Source: Hymenoscyphus infarciens (lineage: Eukaryota > Ascomycota > Leotiomycetes > Helotiales > Helotiaceae). Taken from it: DNA of 64,000 nt. The translations under genes and the position numbers were made by a program. Positions 49,748-60,855 of this stretch are shown here, one piece after another. Below the pieces are notes generated by a model, which had not been told where the DNA came from, ran no database searches, and was given only the letters and a program-made list of their open reading frames with translations. Where the stretch lies: assembly GCA_001414345.1 (NCBI GenBank), contig LLCB01000254.1:1-64000 (forward strand), read 5' to 3'. The first letter of the stretch is position 1, and the number at the start of each line of letters is the position of its first letter.

Positions 49748-50543
49748 ATGGCAGCCGGAGTAAGTTCAATTCTTTGATGTATTCTCTTTCGACGGATTGA
49801 AGCAGAGCTGAGTGTCGCTCGCTCACTCGAAACGACTCTCCGCGCCCAATCCCCCCGATCATTACTCAATCTTCTCGTCCAGTTCACAGCTAACCCAACT
49901 TCCCTCACAGAGAAGCGCAGCTCTTAAGCTCGACTGGGCTAAAGTCACTACCTCCCTCGGCCTCAAAGGTCAAACCGCCGCCTCCCTCCAAGCTTTCAAA
50001 AAGCGCAACGATGATGCCAGACGCCGCGTCCAGCAACTCTCGGAACTCCCATCAAAGGTCGACTTCGCGCATTACCGAGGAACCCTGAAGAACCAAGCCG
50101 TCATTGACGAGATTGAGAAGCACTTCAGTACTTTCAAACCAGCTACATACGATGTGAACAGACAGATCAAGGCGATTGAGACCTTTGAGGCACAGGCTTT
50201 GAAGAATGCTGAGGAGACCAAGGGACGTGTTGATTTGGAATTGAAGGATCTCGAGAAGACCTTGAAGAATATTGAGACTGCTAGACCATTTGATGAGCTC
50301 ACTGTGGTGCGTAACTTTGGTGGTGGAGGAGATGAGATGGATGGAGGGCTAATTGATTTCTGCAGGACGAAGTTGCTGCTGCTCAACCACAAATCGACGA
50401 GAAGACCGAACAATTGGTTTCCAAGGGAAGATGGATGGTACCAGGTTACCAAGTATGTAACCCCGTGTGCTTCGCGCGCAAGACTTGTGCCAGTTTTCTA
50501 ACGAAATTTACAGGAGAAATTCGGAAACCTTTCCATCTTGTAG
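49748..50543 (+). CDS. ATP7: Mitochondrial F1Fo ATP synthase subunit d
   Basis: Four exons (49748-49759, 49911-50306, 50366-50452, 50514-50543) encode 174 residues, the same length as yeast Atp7. The start MAAG is a 12-nt micro-exon, joined by a 151-nt intron to [20 protein letters not shown]. The rest has the helical stator-stalk sequence ([50 protein letters not shown]) and the conserved end, [12 protein letters not shown] joined to EKFGNLSIL. The subunit belongs to the peripheral stalk that holds F1 against Fo in the inner membrane. Exon borders follow from the conserved frame on both sides of each intron. Confidence 0.96.
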
Positions 50544-50812
50544 ACGACCGGGTTGGGTTTTTCCTTATGTCACCTGTACGAATGTAAATAGCGGGTGGGT
50601 AGAAGTCGAAATGGAAGAAGATATCTCTAATGGCTGTACAATTCGTGCTGCTCGATTACCTTTTCTATATCCAATGCACTCAAAAATATACGTATACTTT
50701 GGAATTGCGGTTCATGGGAAGGAGGTGTACTTGAGTATCACAAGTGTGAACTCGGATTTGTGACGGAGACTGTGAAGTGGTTTCGGTTTTTGTTTTCAGT
50801 AGGATGTCTCCA

Positions 50813-51883
50813 TTATTCCAACAGCCATCTCAGCCCTTCTATCATATCTGCTTCAGCCTGCACTGCCATCTCCAAAAAGGGCGCCTTCAACCAGAAAGTA
50901 TGAGGGTATCCCACAATCTTATTCAACTTAACCTCCACGCCTTGCCTTCTCAATGCCTCAGAATAGCACACCCCATCCGAGAAGTAGATATCGTTTGTAC
51001 AGACTTGAACCCAATGTTTCGGCAACGTCGTCAAATCTTCCACCTCCAATGGCAATTTCTTCTTCGTACGATTCTCTGAAGTGAGAGCAGCACTTGATAA
51101 CAAGGAAGTATAGAACTCGGGGTTCATCGAGTGATGAAGTTTCTTATATGCTTCTGGGACTGAGATACCGTTGTTTGTAGCATCGCATGTTACGGGGCCT
51201 CTGAGGAGGACGCCTTTGACTCTCCCTCCTGCTTGTCTTTCCACTGTCGATGAATAGATGTGCGATACCTGGGCAGCCAGTTGACCACCTGATGAACTTC
51301 CCATCAAGATTATTTCACTTTCCTTGGACGATTGAACGATATGAGTAAAAGCATACAGAGCATCGGATAGCGAGTCATCTGCTGTAAATTGAGGCATAAG
51401 ACGATAATCGATGGATATTACAGAGATGCAAAGTTGTAGACATATTCGTCGACAGGTTAGGTCTTCGCTGTCGAGGTCACCGACTTGGAGACCGCCACCG
51501 TGATAATAAATCACAACCGGCTTTTTCTTCTCCTCCGTTCTAGTTTCTGCTTGGGTGGCGGTTGGTTTTTGTGTTTTGCCATCTTCTCGTGAGGCCCTCG
51601 TGGTGGTGGGAGTGGGTGGTGTGTATGTCCGGATTGGGATTTCATATGTTGTTCCTCCTTCAAAAGGGTGGAGTATAAAGGTATCTGTTATCGAAAAGCC
51701 GTGGTTTAGATGGGAGTCTCGGCCGGTGAGGAGGGCTGTGTTTAGTGCTTTGCAGGCTCTACTGTAGTTTTCTTGTCGTTTGAGGGGGTCGGTTATGACT
51801 GGCTTTGGCTTAAGAAGACCGGCAGTTTCCTCGTGGGCGAGCCAAGCGGGGTCGAGAGGGGGAGGTTTGGAAGAGAAATCCAT
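50813..51883 (-). CDS. Alpha/beta hydrolase, hormone-sensitive-lipase type
   Basis: A single-exon gene of 356 residues. It has the oxyanion HGGG at 128-131 (IYYHGGGLQVGD), the nucleophile elbow GSSSGG with Ser197, an Asp at about 298 (CTNDIYFSDG) and the His of YPHTFW at about 328, the full catalytic set of the HSL/alpha-beta hydrolase fold 3 group. There is no signal peptide or membrane segment, so it is probably cytosolic. A Thr/Lys-rich low-complexity insert (residues about 90-120) precedes the core. Substrate is unknown; relatives hydrolyse small esters, carbamates or lactones. It is convergent with the ATP synthase d gene (270 bp between stop codons). Confidence 0.92.
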   Translation of the reverse strand: MDFSSKPPPLDPAWLAHEETAGLLKPKPVITDPLKRQENYSRACKALNTALLTGRDSHLNHGFSITDTFILHPFEGGTTYEIPIRTYTPPTPTTTRASREDGKTQKPTATQAETRTEEKKKPVVIYYHGGGLQVGDLDSEDLTCRRICLQLCISVISIDYRLMPQFTADDSLSDALYAFTHIVQSSKESEIILMGSSSGGQLAAQVSHIYSSTVERQAGGRVKGVLLRGPVTCDATNNGISVPEAYKKLHHSMNPEFYTSLLSSAALTSENRTKKKLPLEVEDLTTLPKHWVQVCTNDIYFSDGVCYSEALRRQGVEVKLNKIVGYPHTFWLKAPFLEMAVQAEADMIEGLRWLLE

Positions 51884-53640
51884 TGTAATAGTTGTTTAAT
51901 AAGTGAAATGATTTTTTCCTTTCTATTTCTTGGGGTTTGTGACTTTCTTGAAACCAAGTGTTCTCTTGTGGTATTTTGAGAGGGTGGCTACCTATCTAGT
52001 TCCAGGACTCGCGTGACGAAGTGGATTGGTGGATTTATTGATCTTTAAAGTTGATCAACACAAACAACAGTAAGACAAGTTTGAGTTTTGATCTTTTGTT
52101 TAATAGCGATGGGATATTTTTCCGGCACTGAAAAATTTGGATAATTACCAGATTCGCGAAAACGCTCAGCCATCATGTGCTTTGCCTTTGTCTTGGAACA
52201 TCATCCTATCTAATAGCTACGCAGTTATTGACAGCCGTACCACAAACTTGAAATTATCCAATTAAAGAACAAGTGTTGCAAAAACATCTTACCATACTCC
52301 AGGGGATTGAACCGCAATGGTTTCGAGTCAACAATTTGTTTTTTCTAAACCTGGTGCTTGTAAGCTTTCGAATAATTATAATCTCCAGGGATTTATAAAG
52401 GGTTAAGCAGAGCAAATAACGTTTGTTCAATCTGAATACACGAGATTTAGAATAACTAAATTAGATAGCGGAAGTTTAGTACTCGTGAAAAGTCTATTGA
52501 ACAATGTATTTATCTAGATAATGTCTACTTAATATAGATAGGCGAAGTTTTCCAGATTACTCAATTTTAGAAAAGAGGCCTAGATAATCCCAGTTGTAAG
52601 TATGCTTACAGAGGTTTATATTCCTTAATTTAGAGCCAAGCTAATTAGTTGTCTTAACAATGTCAATCTCGCGCAAACTCACCTCGAGTCCTCTCGGATT
52701 TCAAAAGAATTAGACTTTTACACTATTTAAATGTTACTATTTACATCGGACTGTTTCCTTTTCCCTTCATTGACTTGTGATTATCCAGGACAGACTTTGA
52801 AAGTTGGCGGAAAGTAATTGTTGACTTGTGGCTTTTATGAAGCGAGGTAGGAGAACATGGTTGAGTATTCAATCTATTTTCCATCTCGAAAGAGAGAGCT
52901 TGAAGATGGTTTTGGAAATTACAGTAAAGCACTGTTAGGGTCATTGAATACCACGCAGCAAGAACGAGTCAAATTTTAAGCGAGCAAGCCAAATAGCTCC
53001 TGACCAAAGACTCACTGGATACTTTTGCTATTAGTTCGTTTACAACTAGTCCCTCCCACCACTTGGGATATTTCGGCTTCTCCGATACCGTTTGTCTCCA
53101 ATTTCTTGGGATTTCAATAGACGGAGATGGAGAATCCCCGTCACGTAGTCAAGGTGGGATAACTTCACCACTTCCCCTCCTTTCGTTCTTACCTTTCCTT
53201 CCAACTGAGTGGTTCTATCTCTATATTCGACGTAGTTCCCACGTTGAAGAGACCCCACTTTGTAAGCGTCTCAATTGCTATGGACGATTCAAAATTTTCC
53301 ATTATCAAAAAAGCAGGCACAATTCCGTGCTTTCGGGTATTGCCTAAGCAATTGAATAGTTCTTAGGCGTCAGAGGGGAGGTTTATTATTCAATGAAATC
53401 TGTTATCTTCACCGCTTCCGGCTTCCCTTTTCGGAAGAAGAAATCTAGACTCCAATTAGTCTGCTATCCTACCTGCTTAAAATATATCTATATCTATATG
53501 AGCTACAATTTCCTGTTCATTTTTAAATACTTTTTTACTCTACTACACTCCAATAAAACAAACCTCATCATCCCAGCTTCTTCAACACATCAAGATATAT
53601 ACCTCCCTCCTCCCTTCCTCTCCCTCTCCTTCTTGGTAGG
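51884..53640. other. AT-leaning intergenic region
   Basis: No gene is supported. About 52380-52680 is AT-rich and contains short TAGATAAT-type repeats. A minus-strand frame at 53046-53258 has a protein-like stretch (GNYVEYRDRTTQLEGKVR) but no recognised family. Upstream of 53640 lies the broken start of the isochorismatase-like pseudogene. Confidence 0.45.
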
Positions 53641-53770
53641 AGCAGTCAACAAAAAGGAAGGGGGGGGGGGGGGGGGGGTTTCCCNCCCCCCCCCCCCTCC
53701 CCCCCCCCCCCCTTTTGGTGGGGGCAAGAAACAAAAAGGGAGGGGGGGGGGGGGGGGGGGTTTCCCACAA
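53641..53770. other. Assembly flaw: homopolymer G/C runs with an N
   Basis: GTAGGAGCAGTCAACAAAAA plus a long G run, TTTCCC, an N at 53685, long C runs, and then a second near-copy (GGGGGCAAGAAACAAAAAGG with another G run and TTTCCC). Two similar halves joined at an N with long C and G homopolymers look like a failed join or sequencing artefact, not biology. Confidence 0.85.
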
Positions 53771-54656
53771 ACTTCACAAATCCACAGCCCTGATCCTAAT
53801 CGACATCCAAAACGATTTCATAAACGGCTCTCTCGCCAACCCACGTGCCCCCGCAATCCTCCCCCAAGTTCACAAATTACTAGATCCCCATAAATGGCCA
53901 CTTAAATCGCATCCCAAGACTGGCATCCCATAGGGCGTAGGTCCCCCCTCAAAATTCAGCAAGAGCAAATTATTTCATTCCTTGCCTTCCATACAATTGA
54001 GAATAAAGATATACTAACCATGCCATCCCGGCATTGAAGCAGGAACCACAATAAAAATCCCATCCATCGACACCTCAAATTCCACGGAAGAACAAGGAAC
54101 GTATGCCAATCATTGCGTACCCGAGACCTGGGGGGCAGAGCTCAAGGATGGTGTGAAAACCAAACTTCATAGATTGGAGGGGTATAAGACTAGGGTGCAG
54201 CAAGTACGAAAGCATAATCTTGATTCTTATTCTCCTTTTAGGGATGTGAGTTGTCCTTCTGTTTCTTTTTCTTCCGGATGTTGCCCTGGGTAGTCAGATG
54301 AGTAGAGGGGGAGAGAAAGAGCGAGGAGAAACTAGAGGAGAGAGAGAAAAAGATATAAAGTAAAAATATCAATAACTATAAAACTAATACTACTATTTTA
54401 TAACCCTAGACTACGATTTACAAGTCCATTCCACTCTATAATAAAATTGATGGTCGCTAGGTAAGATTAACTTCCCCCTTCCTTCCCCTTCCCCTTCCCC
54501 TTCCCCTTCCCCTTCCCCAAAACATAAGACCAACACAGCAAAAGCCCAGCCTACGTCCGCAGAACACCAATAGATGACCTAAAACTCAGCTACAACATAA
54601 CCATCCTCTCAAACACCACAGCTTCCCCATCCCCCGTCTCTGAGACACCACGTTAG
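53771..54656 (+). pseudogene. Broken isochorismatase/nicotinamidase-family hydrolase
   Basis: The start STALILIDIQNDFINGSLA matches the family's first strand and its catalytic Asp. Downstream the expected S-Q-D-W-H-P block is present (ASQDWHP near 53910) but in a different frame, with stops between. Further fragments in frames of their own resemble the Cys-containing block (YANHCVPETWGAEL, near 54090), a D-SYSPFRD end of exon and a late IDDLKLSYNITIL stretch near 54570. At least one frameshift, several stops and a low-complexity AT-rich insertion (54300-54420) separate them, and the assembly flaw covers the true start. In a working enzyme the Asp, Lys and Cys form the catalytic triad; here the gene cannot make one protein. 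Confidence 0.75.
54473..54521. repeat. (CCCCTT)n microsatellite
   Basis: About seven copies of the hexamer CCCCTT lie inside the isochorismatase pseudogene, in a position that could be a former intron. Confidence 0.9.
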
Positions 54657-55275
54657 CGGAACTATTTAATTATCTAAGGCGTGTATATTAGAACTCTAGC
54701 CCAATCATCGGAGGAGTCTCCCTCACCGCTGCGTCCTAGCAGGTGGTGGGTTCGCTTGTTTAGCAGGAATGAATGATGAGATGAAGTAATAGTGATAATT
54801 ATTACTCATGTGGTTATATGATTAGTTCTTTTCACAATTGAGGTTTGAAAGGAGCATACTCATCCCATGCTGATCATCCTTCATCTTCATCTTGTCAGGG
54901 AAGTTTTTGTGAGATCCGAGAAGGTTTGGAAGAAGCGAGTTAACTAAACAAAGCATAGAGAGTTCTGAGAATACGTTTAGCACTAATTCTCATCTGAATT
55001 GGAAATAATGAGAAGGGTTAGGAAAACCATGTTAAACAGAACAAGCAAAAAAATCTTAAACTTACAAGTTATGTCTCACCACAAACTTGGTAAATATCCC
55101 CATAATCGAGTGAATAAAGCATACCAATGTACCATATCAAACCCAAGAGCAAATGGCGCGCAACACCTATAAAAAGACAAGCAACAAAAAGGTCGCAAAT
55201 CAAAAGCAAAAATCAAGCAAAAATCAAGCAGCAAGAAAACAGAGAGTCATGTAAAGTACCAGCCGAAGCCTATTA
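54657..55275. other. Intergenic region downstream of the SRP receptor gene
   Basis: No gene is supported. The right part (55127-55275) has AAAAATCAAGCA-type repeats and is presumably 3' untranslated sequence of the minus-strand SRP receptor gene. Confidence 0.5.
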
Positions 55276-57383
55276 TCAATTACTACTCAGCAACTTCTCC
55301 ACCGCCCACTTAACACTCAAATTCCTCAAATCACTATAATGCTGTCCCACGCCCACAAACAACACCGGAACATTCGTAGCATGCACCATACTAACCAGCG
55401 TCCCCACCATATCCCCCACCGTATCACACTTGGAGATGATAAACCCATCCAGCGACCTCCCAGCTCCAAACGAAGAGTTGAAATTCCGTGCCTGCGCAAC
55501 GGAATCGGTTCCTACCAGAGCCTCCCCAACCATGAGGATCTTATCCGGGTTCGCAAATTTGGCGAATTTCTCGAGGGAGGACATGAGGCGTTGATCGTTG
55601 TGGCGACGTCCGGCGGTGTCGATGAGGACGACGTCAAATCCGTCTGAAGCTGCGAAGGCTACGGAGTCTTTTGCGACGTTTGCTGCGTCTTTTCCATAGC
55701 CTTTTTGGTAAAGTTCAACCTTACCACCTTCTCGTGCGGTAAGTTCTTTCAAGTTGCGCACATGGACCGCTAACTGCTCGACAGCACCGGATCTGAAAGT
55801 GTCGCAAGCTACCACAAGAACTTTGTATTTGTTTTGAAGAAGGAAGAAACATATCTTTGAAAGATTTGTCGATTTTCCAACACCATTAACTCCCACAATA
55901 GAGATAACGTATGGTCTTCGCTTTTGTAGCGATAATGCAGATGGCGAAGTAACTGCGTCTATTTCTCGCAAAAGATCCAACGAAGAGGTGGGCGTTAAAA
56001 TCTTGCGTAATGAAGATTCCATTGCAGTCTGAATCTTTGCTTGTACGCCTGTAGTAATGTTAGAACCTACTTCAAAAATTGGAATCTGAAGAACCCACTC
56101 TCAAAACTAGCAGTCTTCACTCCAATAAGTTCTCTCTCCACACCTTCACACAATCGAATCGCTGCCTCTCGTGCAACATTCTTTCTAAGCAGGTGATCCT
56201 CCATTCCCTTCATCGCCTTTTCCAAATCCTCTTTTGTCAAAGTCTTGCCTCCCACCACATTTCTGAAAAGTCCTCCAATCGCACTGATACTCGATCCAAC
56301 CAAACCCGTGGATGCTGCTGCTGACTCGCCCTTCTTTACGTCTGCTGATGCTAATATTGAATGCACCTGATCGTCCAAATCCTTCAACACAAATTGTCCC
56401 TTTCCGGTCTTTGACCCCCATGTGGCTTGGTCTACTGCCTGCACTGCGCCGGGTCGACTACTTCCCTCTTCCTCCCCAGACGTTGCGCCATTCGCAGGCG
56501 CAGAGTAATCGAGAGGCGTATCGCTATCCTCATCTGCCAAACCATCCGCATCCCACTTCCGGCCTTTCTTTGGCGCTGTTGGCTTGCCCTTTCTACCCTT
56601 CTTTGAGTATGCTTCGTCGCCAGAAGACTGATATATTGGCGCATTCGCAGCTTTGCGCGCTCTCCTTGAACCCTTTCCTCCCGGTCCCGCCTTGCCCGTA
56701 AGCAAGTGGCTTGCAGGTGTGCTTGGTCGCGATGTATCTGTTGTTACGGGTGTCGAATCGTAATTGCTGTTTGATTGTCCTCTGGAAAGAAGTCCGGGAA
56801 GGGGAGGCGGTTCATCTCCTAGATTGCCGGATATCGAAACGGGCGCTTCTTCGAGAAATGCCGAGGATTCTGCTGTCCTTGTGTCTTGATTGAGAGCCGT
56901 TTTCTCTAATTCTCGAACCTGCTGATCAAAATAATCATCGAAATGGCATTCTACAACGGTTGTGTGCGGTTTCTTCAATTGGTCCCCATATAAATCCACA
57001 AACAGAGTTTTGATGTTATCAACGAGTTTATCGATCCAGGAGAGGTGTAGAAGAGAGCGATAGACAGCCTGCAAATAATAAAGTCAGTCAAGGAGAGTTG
57101 CCACTAGAACTGATCTGCGGAATCGCAAAAACCGAAATCAACATACAACAAAGATTATGCCCAGTTCCTTGACGGTCGTCCATTTCACGGTATGCTGATC
57201 GTATTTGTAGGGAGGATTATTGGCGGCAGATACATCGTCGGCGATGCCAGCTCCTGGGAGGGTTTTCTCTTCGATAAAAACATTGGTGATGAGGCTGTTG
57301 ATTATGGCGGGGCTGATGGACGAGTACGTCTTGGACCATAGTACCACACCAGAGGTGGTGAGAATCTCGAAAGTGTCCAACAT
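55276..57383 (-). CDS. SRP101: Signal recognition particle receptor subunit alpha
   Basis: Three exons (57383-57147, 57068-56099, 56048-55276) encode 659 residues. The N-terminal SRX longin-like domain starts MLDTFEILTTSGVVLWSKTY, is completed across intron 1 (GIIFV/AVYRSLLHLSW) and binds the beta subunit at the ER membrane. A charged linker with Lys/Arg-rich and Ser/Gly stretches follows (about 110-330), then the NG GTPase domain: helical N region, G1 GVNGVGKS (455-462), DTFRSGAVEQL, DTAGR (546-550), SKCD and a GVGQHYSDL-type end. The protein docks SRP-ribosome complexes at the translocon. Intron 2 (56049-56098) uses a GTGGGT donor and TACAG acceptor and joins SFE-S-VQAK; reading through instead gives an early stop. 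An upstream in-frame Met region before 57383 is not conserved in character. Confidence 0.95.
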
Positions 57384-57709
57384 TCTGGGAATTCCGTCGT
57401 GGCGGCAATGTTGTGATATCGATATCAATATCAATATCAGATGGGGGAGAGTTGGTGTTGGTGCAACATGGTCAATCACACAATCTGTCGCAAAAGGCTG
57501 AGCCAGGGGAGACAAGATAAAGACGGGAACCCTGAGGTGAAGGCGCCGCCGCACAGAGTTCCGGCATCTGTCATCAGCCGCAACTTTCTGCTACTGCTAC
57601 CTACGCAGTAAGCTTCAGTTTCACTCAACACCACGCTTACTCATTTACCAAGGTCAAGTCCTTCTATACAATTTCATTCAGACCTTCTTCAGCATCTCTC
57701 ACCGCAAAC
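57384..57709. promoter_or_regulatory. Shared upstream region of the divergent SRP receptor and Yif1 genes
   Basis: About 325 bp separate two outward-facing secretory-pathway genes, so this stretch must hold both promoters. A GATATCGATATCAATATC repeat lies at 57415-57438. I see no clear TATA box. Confidence 0.5.
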
Positions 57710-58803
57710 ATGCAGCGACAACATTACGGCCAACCGCCGCCTCCAACATCTCCACCGCTACATCACCCAGTTCCTCAGCATGTCTCTACCGTACCGCAAC
57801 TACGCTCCCCTCCTCCTCCCGCGCCCCAACACCAGCAACATTCATATGGAAATCCCTACCAAGCACAAGGCGGCCAAGGAGGGCAAGGAGGAAACAATGC
57901 CTTTGGCGCATATGGCGGATTCATCAACGATCCCACGGCGCAAATGGGCTTCCAAGTCGGACAGACCGCCTTGAAGCATGGTACAGAGTACATGGAGCAA
58001 AACGTATGCCCGAATTTCCCGCCTAGTACTCGAGATGTGCACTAACCATGGTTTCAGTTTAAACAATACGTTAATGTCTCGGCGCTGAAACATTACTTCA
58101 ACGTCTCCAACTCCTACGTAGTCAACAAGTTATTCCTCGTCCTTTTCCCCTGGCGACACAAGCCATGGTCCCGCAAACAATCGATCGGTCCCAATGGTCA
58201 AGAAGGCTGGTTTCTGCCTCCTCGAGACGATCTGAATAGTCCGGACATGTATATCCCCGTCATGGCTCTGGTCACATATATCCTCCTTTCCACACTTCTA
58301 GCCGGTCTTCGAGGAGCTTTCCAACCCGAGTTATTAGGATACACAGCCACATGGGCATTTTTCATAGTGCTCATTGAGATCCTTGGTTTGAAGCTGGGAT
58401 GTTATTTACTGTCCATCTCGAACGAATCTCAACTCCTCGATTTGGTGGCGTACTCGGGGTATAAGTTTGTAGGGGTCATCGTCACTTTGGTGGTTAGTGA
58501 AATTGTAAATGGTGGGAAAGGAACAGGCGGGTGGATCGGGTGGTCAATATTTGGCTACTGTTTCCTAGCCAATGCGCTTTTCTTGGTAATTCTCCTTTCC
58601 CCCATACCTTTCTGATCAGCATAAATTAACAAGTCTAGCTGCGCTCTCTAAAATACGTCCTCCTCCCCGAAAACACAAGCGACGAAAGAGGCACCATGCA
58701 AACCGTCGCAAGATCGCAAAAGAGCCGAAGAACCCAATTCCTATTCTTGTATTCATATCCTGTACAACTGGTGTTCATGTGGGGTCTCACAACTTCCATG
58801 TGA
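57710..58803 (+). CDS. YIF1: Yif1/Hrf1-family ER-Golgi trafficking protein
   Basis: Three exons (57710-58003, 58058-58585, 58639-58803) encode 328 residues. The N-terminus is Pro/Gln/Gly-rich and cytosolic; the family core follows (FGAYGGFINDPTAQMGFQVG, then NVSALKHYFNVSNSYVVNKL across intron 1, and LFPWRHKPWSR). After DDLNSPDMYIPVMALVTYIL come about five membrane segments, up to the C-terminal YPVQLVFMWGLTTSM. Yif1 works with Yip1 and Rab GTPases in COPII vesicle budding and fusion. The length is close to yeast Yif1 (314). Both introns have clear TTTCAG or TCTAG acceptors and the frame is unique. Confidence 0.95.
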
Positions 58804-60855
58804 GCGGATGATTGATCTTGGGGTGGGAAAAAAATGGAAAGCGCATTTTGCTGGCGTCCGGACCTTGGCGAAGGTGGGCTGGTTGGTTGTATTTTGAGAT
58901 GCGGTAGAGCATATGATTTGAGAACGAGATGGTTAGGGTGTAAGATACTAATATAAAAAATCACACTTCCAAATTTGAGGTCTGAAGTGTGGGGTGGACT
59001 TGATGAAGGGGGTGTTTTTCTGAGGTCCATGGATATCAAATTCTCCTTCTATAATTCACAGTAGGAGACCAGGTGGCCACTGCTCTGCCATAACCTCATT
59101 TAAGTATACCTTGCTCGGGGCGTGGTCGTGCCTTCCTTCCCCAATCTAGAACGTTAAACGGTTGTGGTACGAGGGAAGGAGCGACTGACAAGTTATCAAG
59201 TACAAGTACAAGTAGGTATAGGTATTCCCTTATTCCCTGGAACATAATGACATTTATAAACATTATTAATTCTTCAAGTGGAGCAGAGCTTTTGGGAGAA
59301 TCAAGGAAAGTTCTTCTAAACCTCTCTCTCTCTCAAAAAAATAAAAAAAAATTGAAAAAATAACTTGTAGAAGGCAAATTCTGACTCCTCTGTGCTTCCT
59401 TTTTTTTATAAATTTTTTTTTTTTTTTAGCTCTTCTTTATTTCTTTTTCGAATTTTTTTGCTCGGATGGTTTTGTTTTGATCTTTCGGTTGTTTACTCGT
59501 TGTTTTGTTGGGTTTTGGCCTTGGATATGGTGCTTGTAGATTATACGTGGGTTATTTGTAGATTATTCGAGGAGTGCTCGAGGATTACTTGCTGGATTAC
59601 TCGTGGATTACTTGTGGATTACGCGAGGATTATTCGCTGGCTTACTTACTGGATTACTTGCTGGATTACTCGTGGCTTACTTGCTGGATTACTTGCTGGA
59701 TTACTCGTGGATTACTCGTCGCTTACTTACTTGCAATCGCCAGTTTAACATGGGGGCCAAAAATCCATGCCTTCTTTTATAGCTTACCAGCCAGTCATTC
59801 TTGGCCCCCAAACTTTGATGATGGCTTACTTGTGCCTTGGGAACTTGCTAGTCTCTTAGCTTACTCCGTGAAATGAGAGCTTACGCGCTAATCTAGTTGT
59901 CTCCTTCTTTTGGCACCCAACTGTGATGTTGGGGTTACTCGTTGTATATGATGGTTTTACTCTATTCTTGTCTTAGGATGTGAAAGATTCGTTATATGAT
60001 GACTAGAAACTCGTCTTGGGAGGGAGAATATCTCTGATAGAAAAGCTGACTGAACATTCGAAGGTTTTAATTCTTTTAGTTCTTTTATCGTTGTCCTAAC
60101 TTTTAGGTAATGATAAAAAATGACCAAGGACACCTTTGCCTTTTTGTCTGTTTGTAGAATTTTATCGTTGTAAACGCGTATATTGTTCTCGGAACTTATA
60201 AAAGTTGGGAAGAATCGTAATATGTAAACGAACTTCCCACGACTGAAAGTCAGAATGTGCAAGTTGACTTTTTGTAGGTGACCTACGAATAACACTAAAT
60301 GAACCTTCAGCAAGTCGTTGGGTACCTACCAATAGGCTCTTTCCTCCCACGCGCTCAACATCTCACGGCACTTTTCAAGACCAAAGAAGTTAGGTAACAC
60401 AACACCTATGAAGAATGTGAAGTTGTAAACAATCTTTGATTTCATTTTAGTAATTTAGTGTCAGATAACACACAATGCTGCCTCCCGTATTCTCCCTTTT
60501 AGACTTTGCTATGATACGGAGTGTGCGACAGGTGTTTTGATCAGAATCTGTCATCTCCATCCTCTCAATCCACATACAAGTCTCCAGCTCCATCCCATTG
60601 TCCACAAACTCGAACTTTGAAAGCAAAAACTCCAGCTGACCCCTTTTCTAAAGCGTACTTGTACAATCCTCCAACCATTCTCAACCCGGGACGACATTCT
60701 CAATGTCCTCCTCAACCTCGATGAGAAACTTGAACTTGAAATCGAAATCAAAAAGACGCCCGCTCACTTCCTTCGTACAAAACCCTTCTTTCGATATCGA
60801 TCACACCCCTCCCGGCACCAACTGGTCGTAAAGTACCCGGACATTCGCTCCACCT
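58804..60855. other. Intergenic region between YIF1 and the methyltransferase gene
   Basis: No gene is supported. It contains poly-A/poly-T tracts at 59333-59460, a 12-bp minisatellite (listed separately) and a CCTACGAATAAC motif near 60281 that resembles motifs at about 41100 and 41170. Frames around 60500-60830 have no recognisable domains. Confidence 0.5.
59536..59735. repeat. 11-12-bp minisatellite (GGATTACTTGCT variants)
   Basis: About sixteen successive units such as GGATTACTTGCT, GGATTACTCGT and GGCTTACTTGCT. Because unit lengths of 11 and 12 mix, two + frames stay open through it, encoding WITRGLLVDY-like repeats; I take these as a by-product of the repeat. Confidence 0.85.

Noticed and set aside
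57384..57554. N-terminal extension of the SRP receptor (MRRRLHLRVPVF...)
   Set aside because: The conserved family start is MLDTFEILT at 57383; the extension looks like translated leader sequence.
59392..59876. Open frames of 100-118 residues rich in WITRGLLVDY
   Set aside because: They are products of the 11-12-bp minisatellite and a poly-T tract, with no promoter-like context or family match.
60500..60840. Frames on both strands downstream of the methyltransferase gene
   Set aside because: They are Ser/Pro/Arg-rich, overlap antisense to each other, and I see no domain, splice pattern or conserved start.
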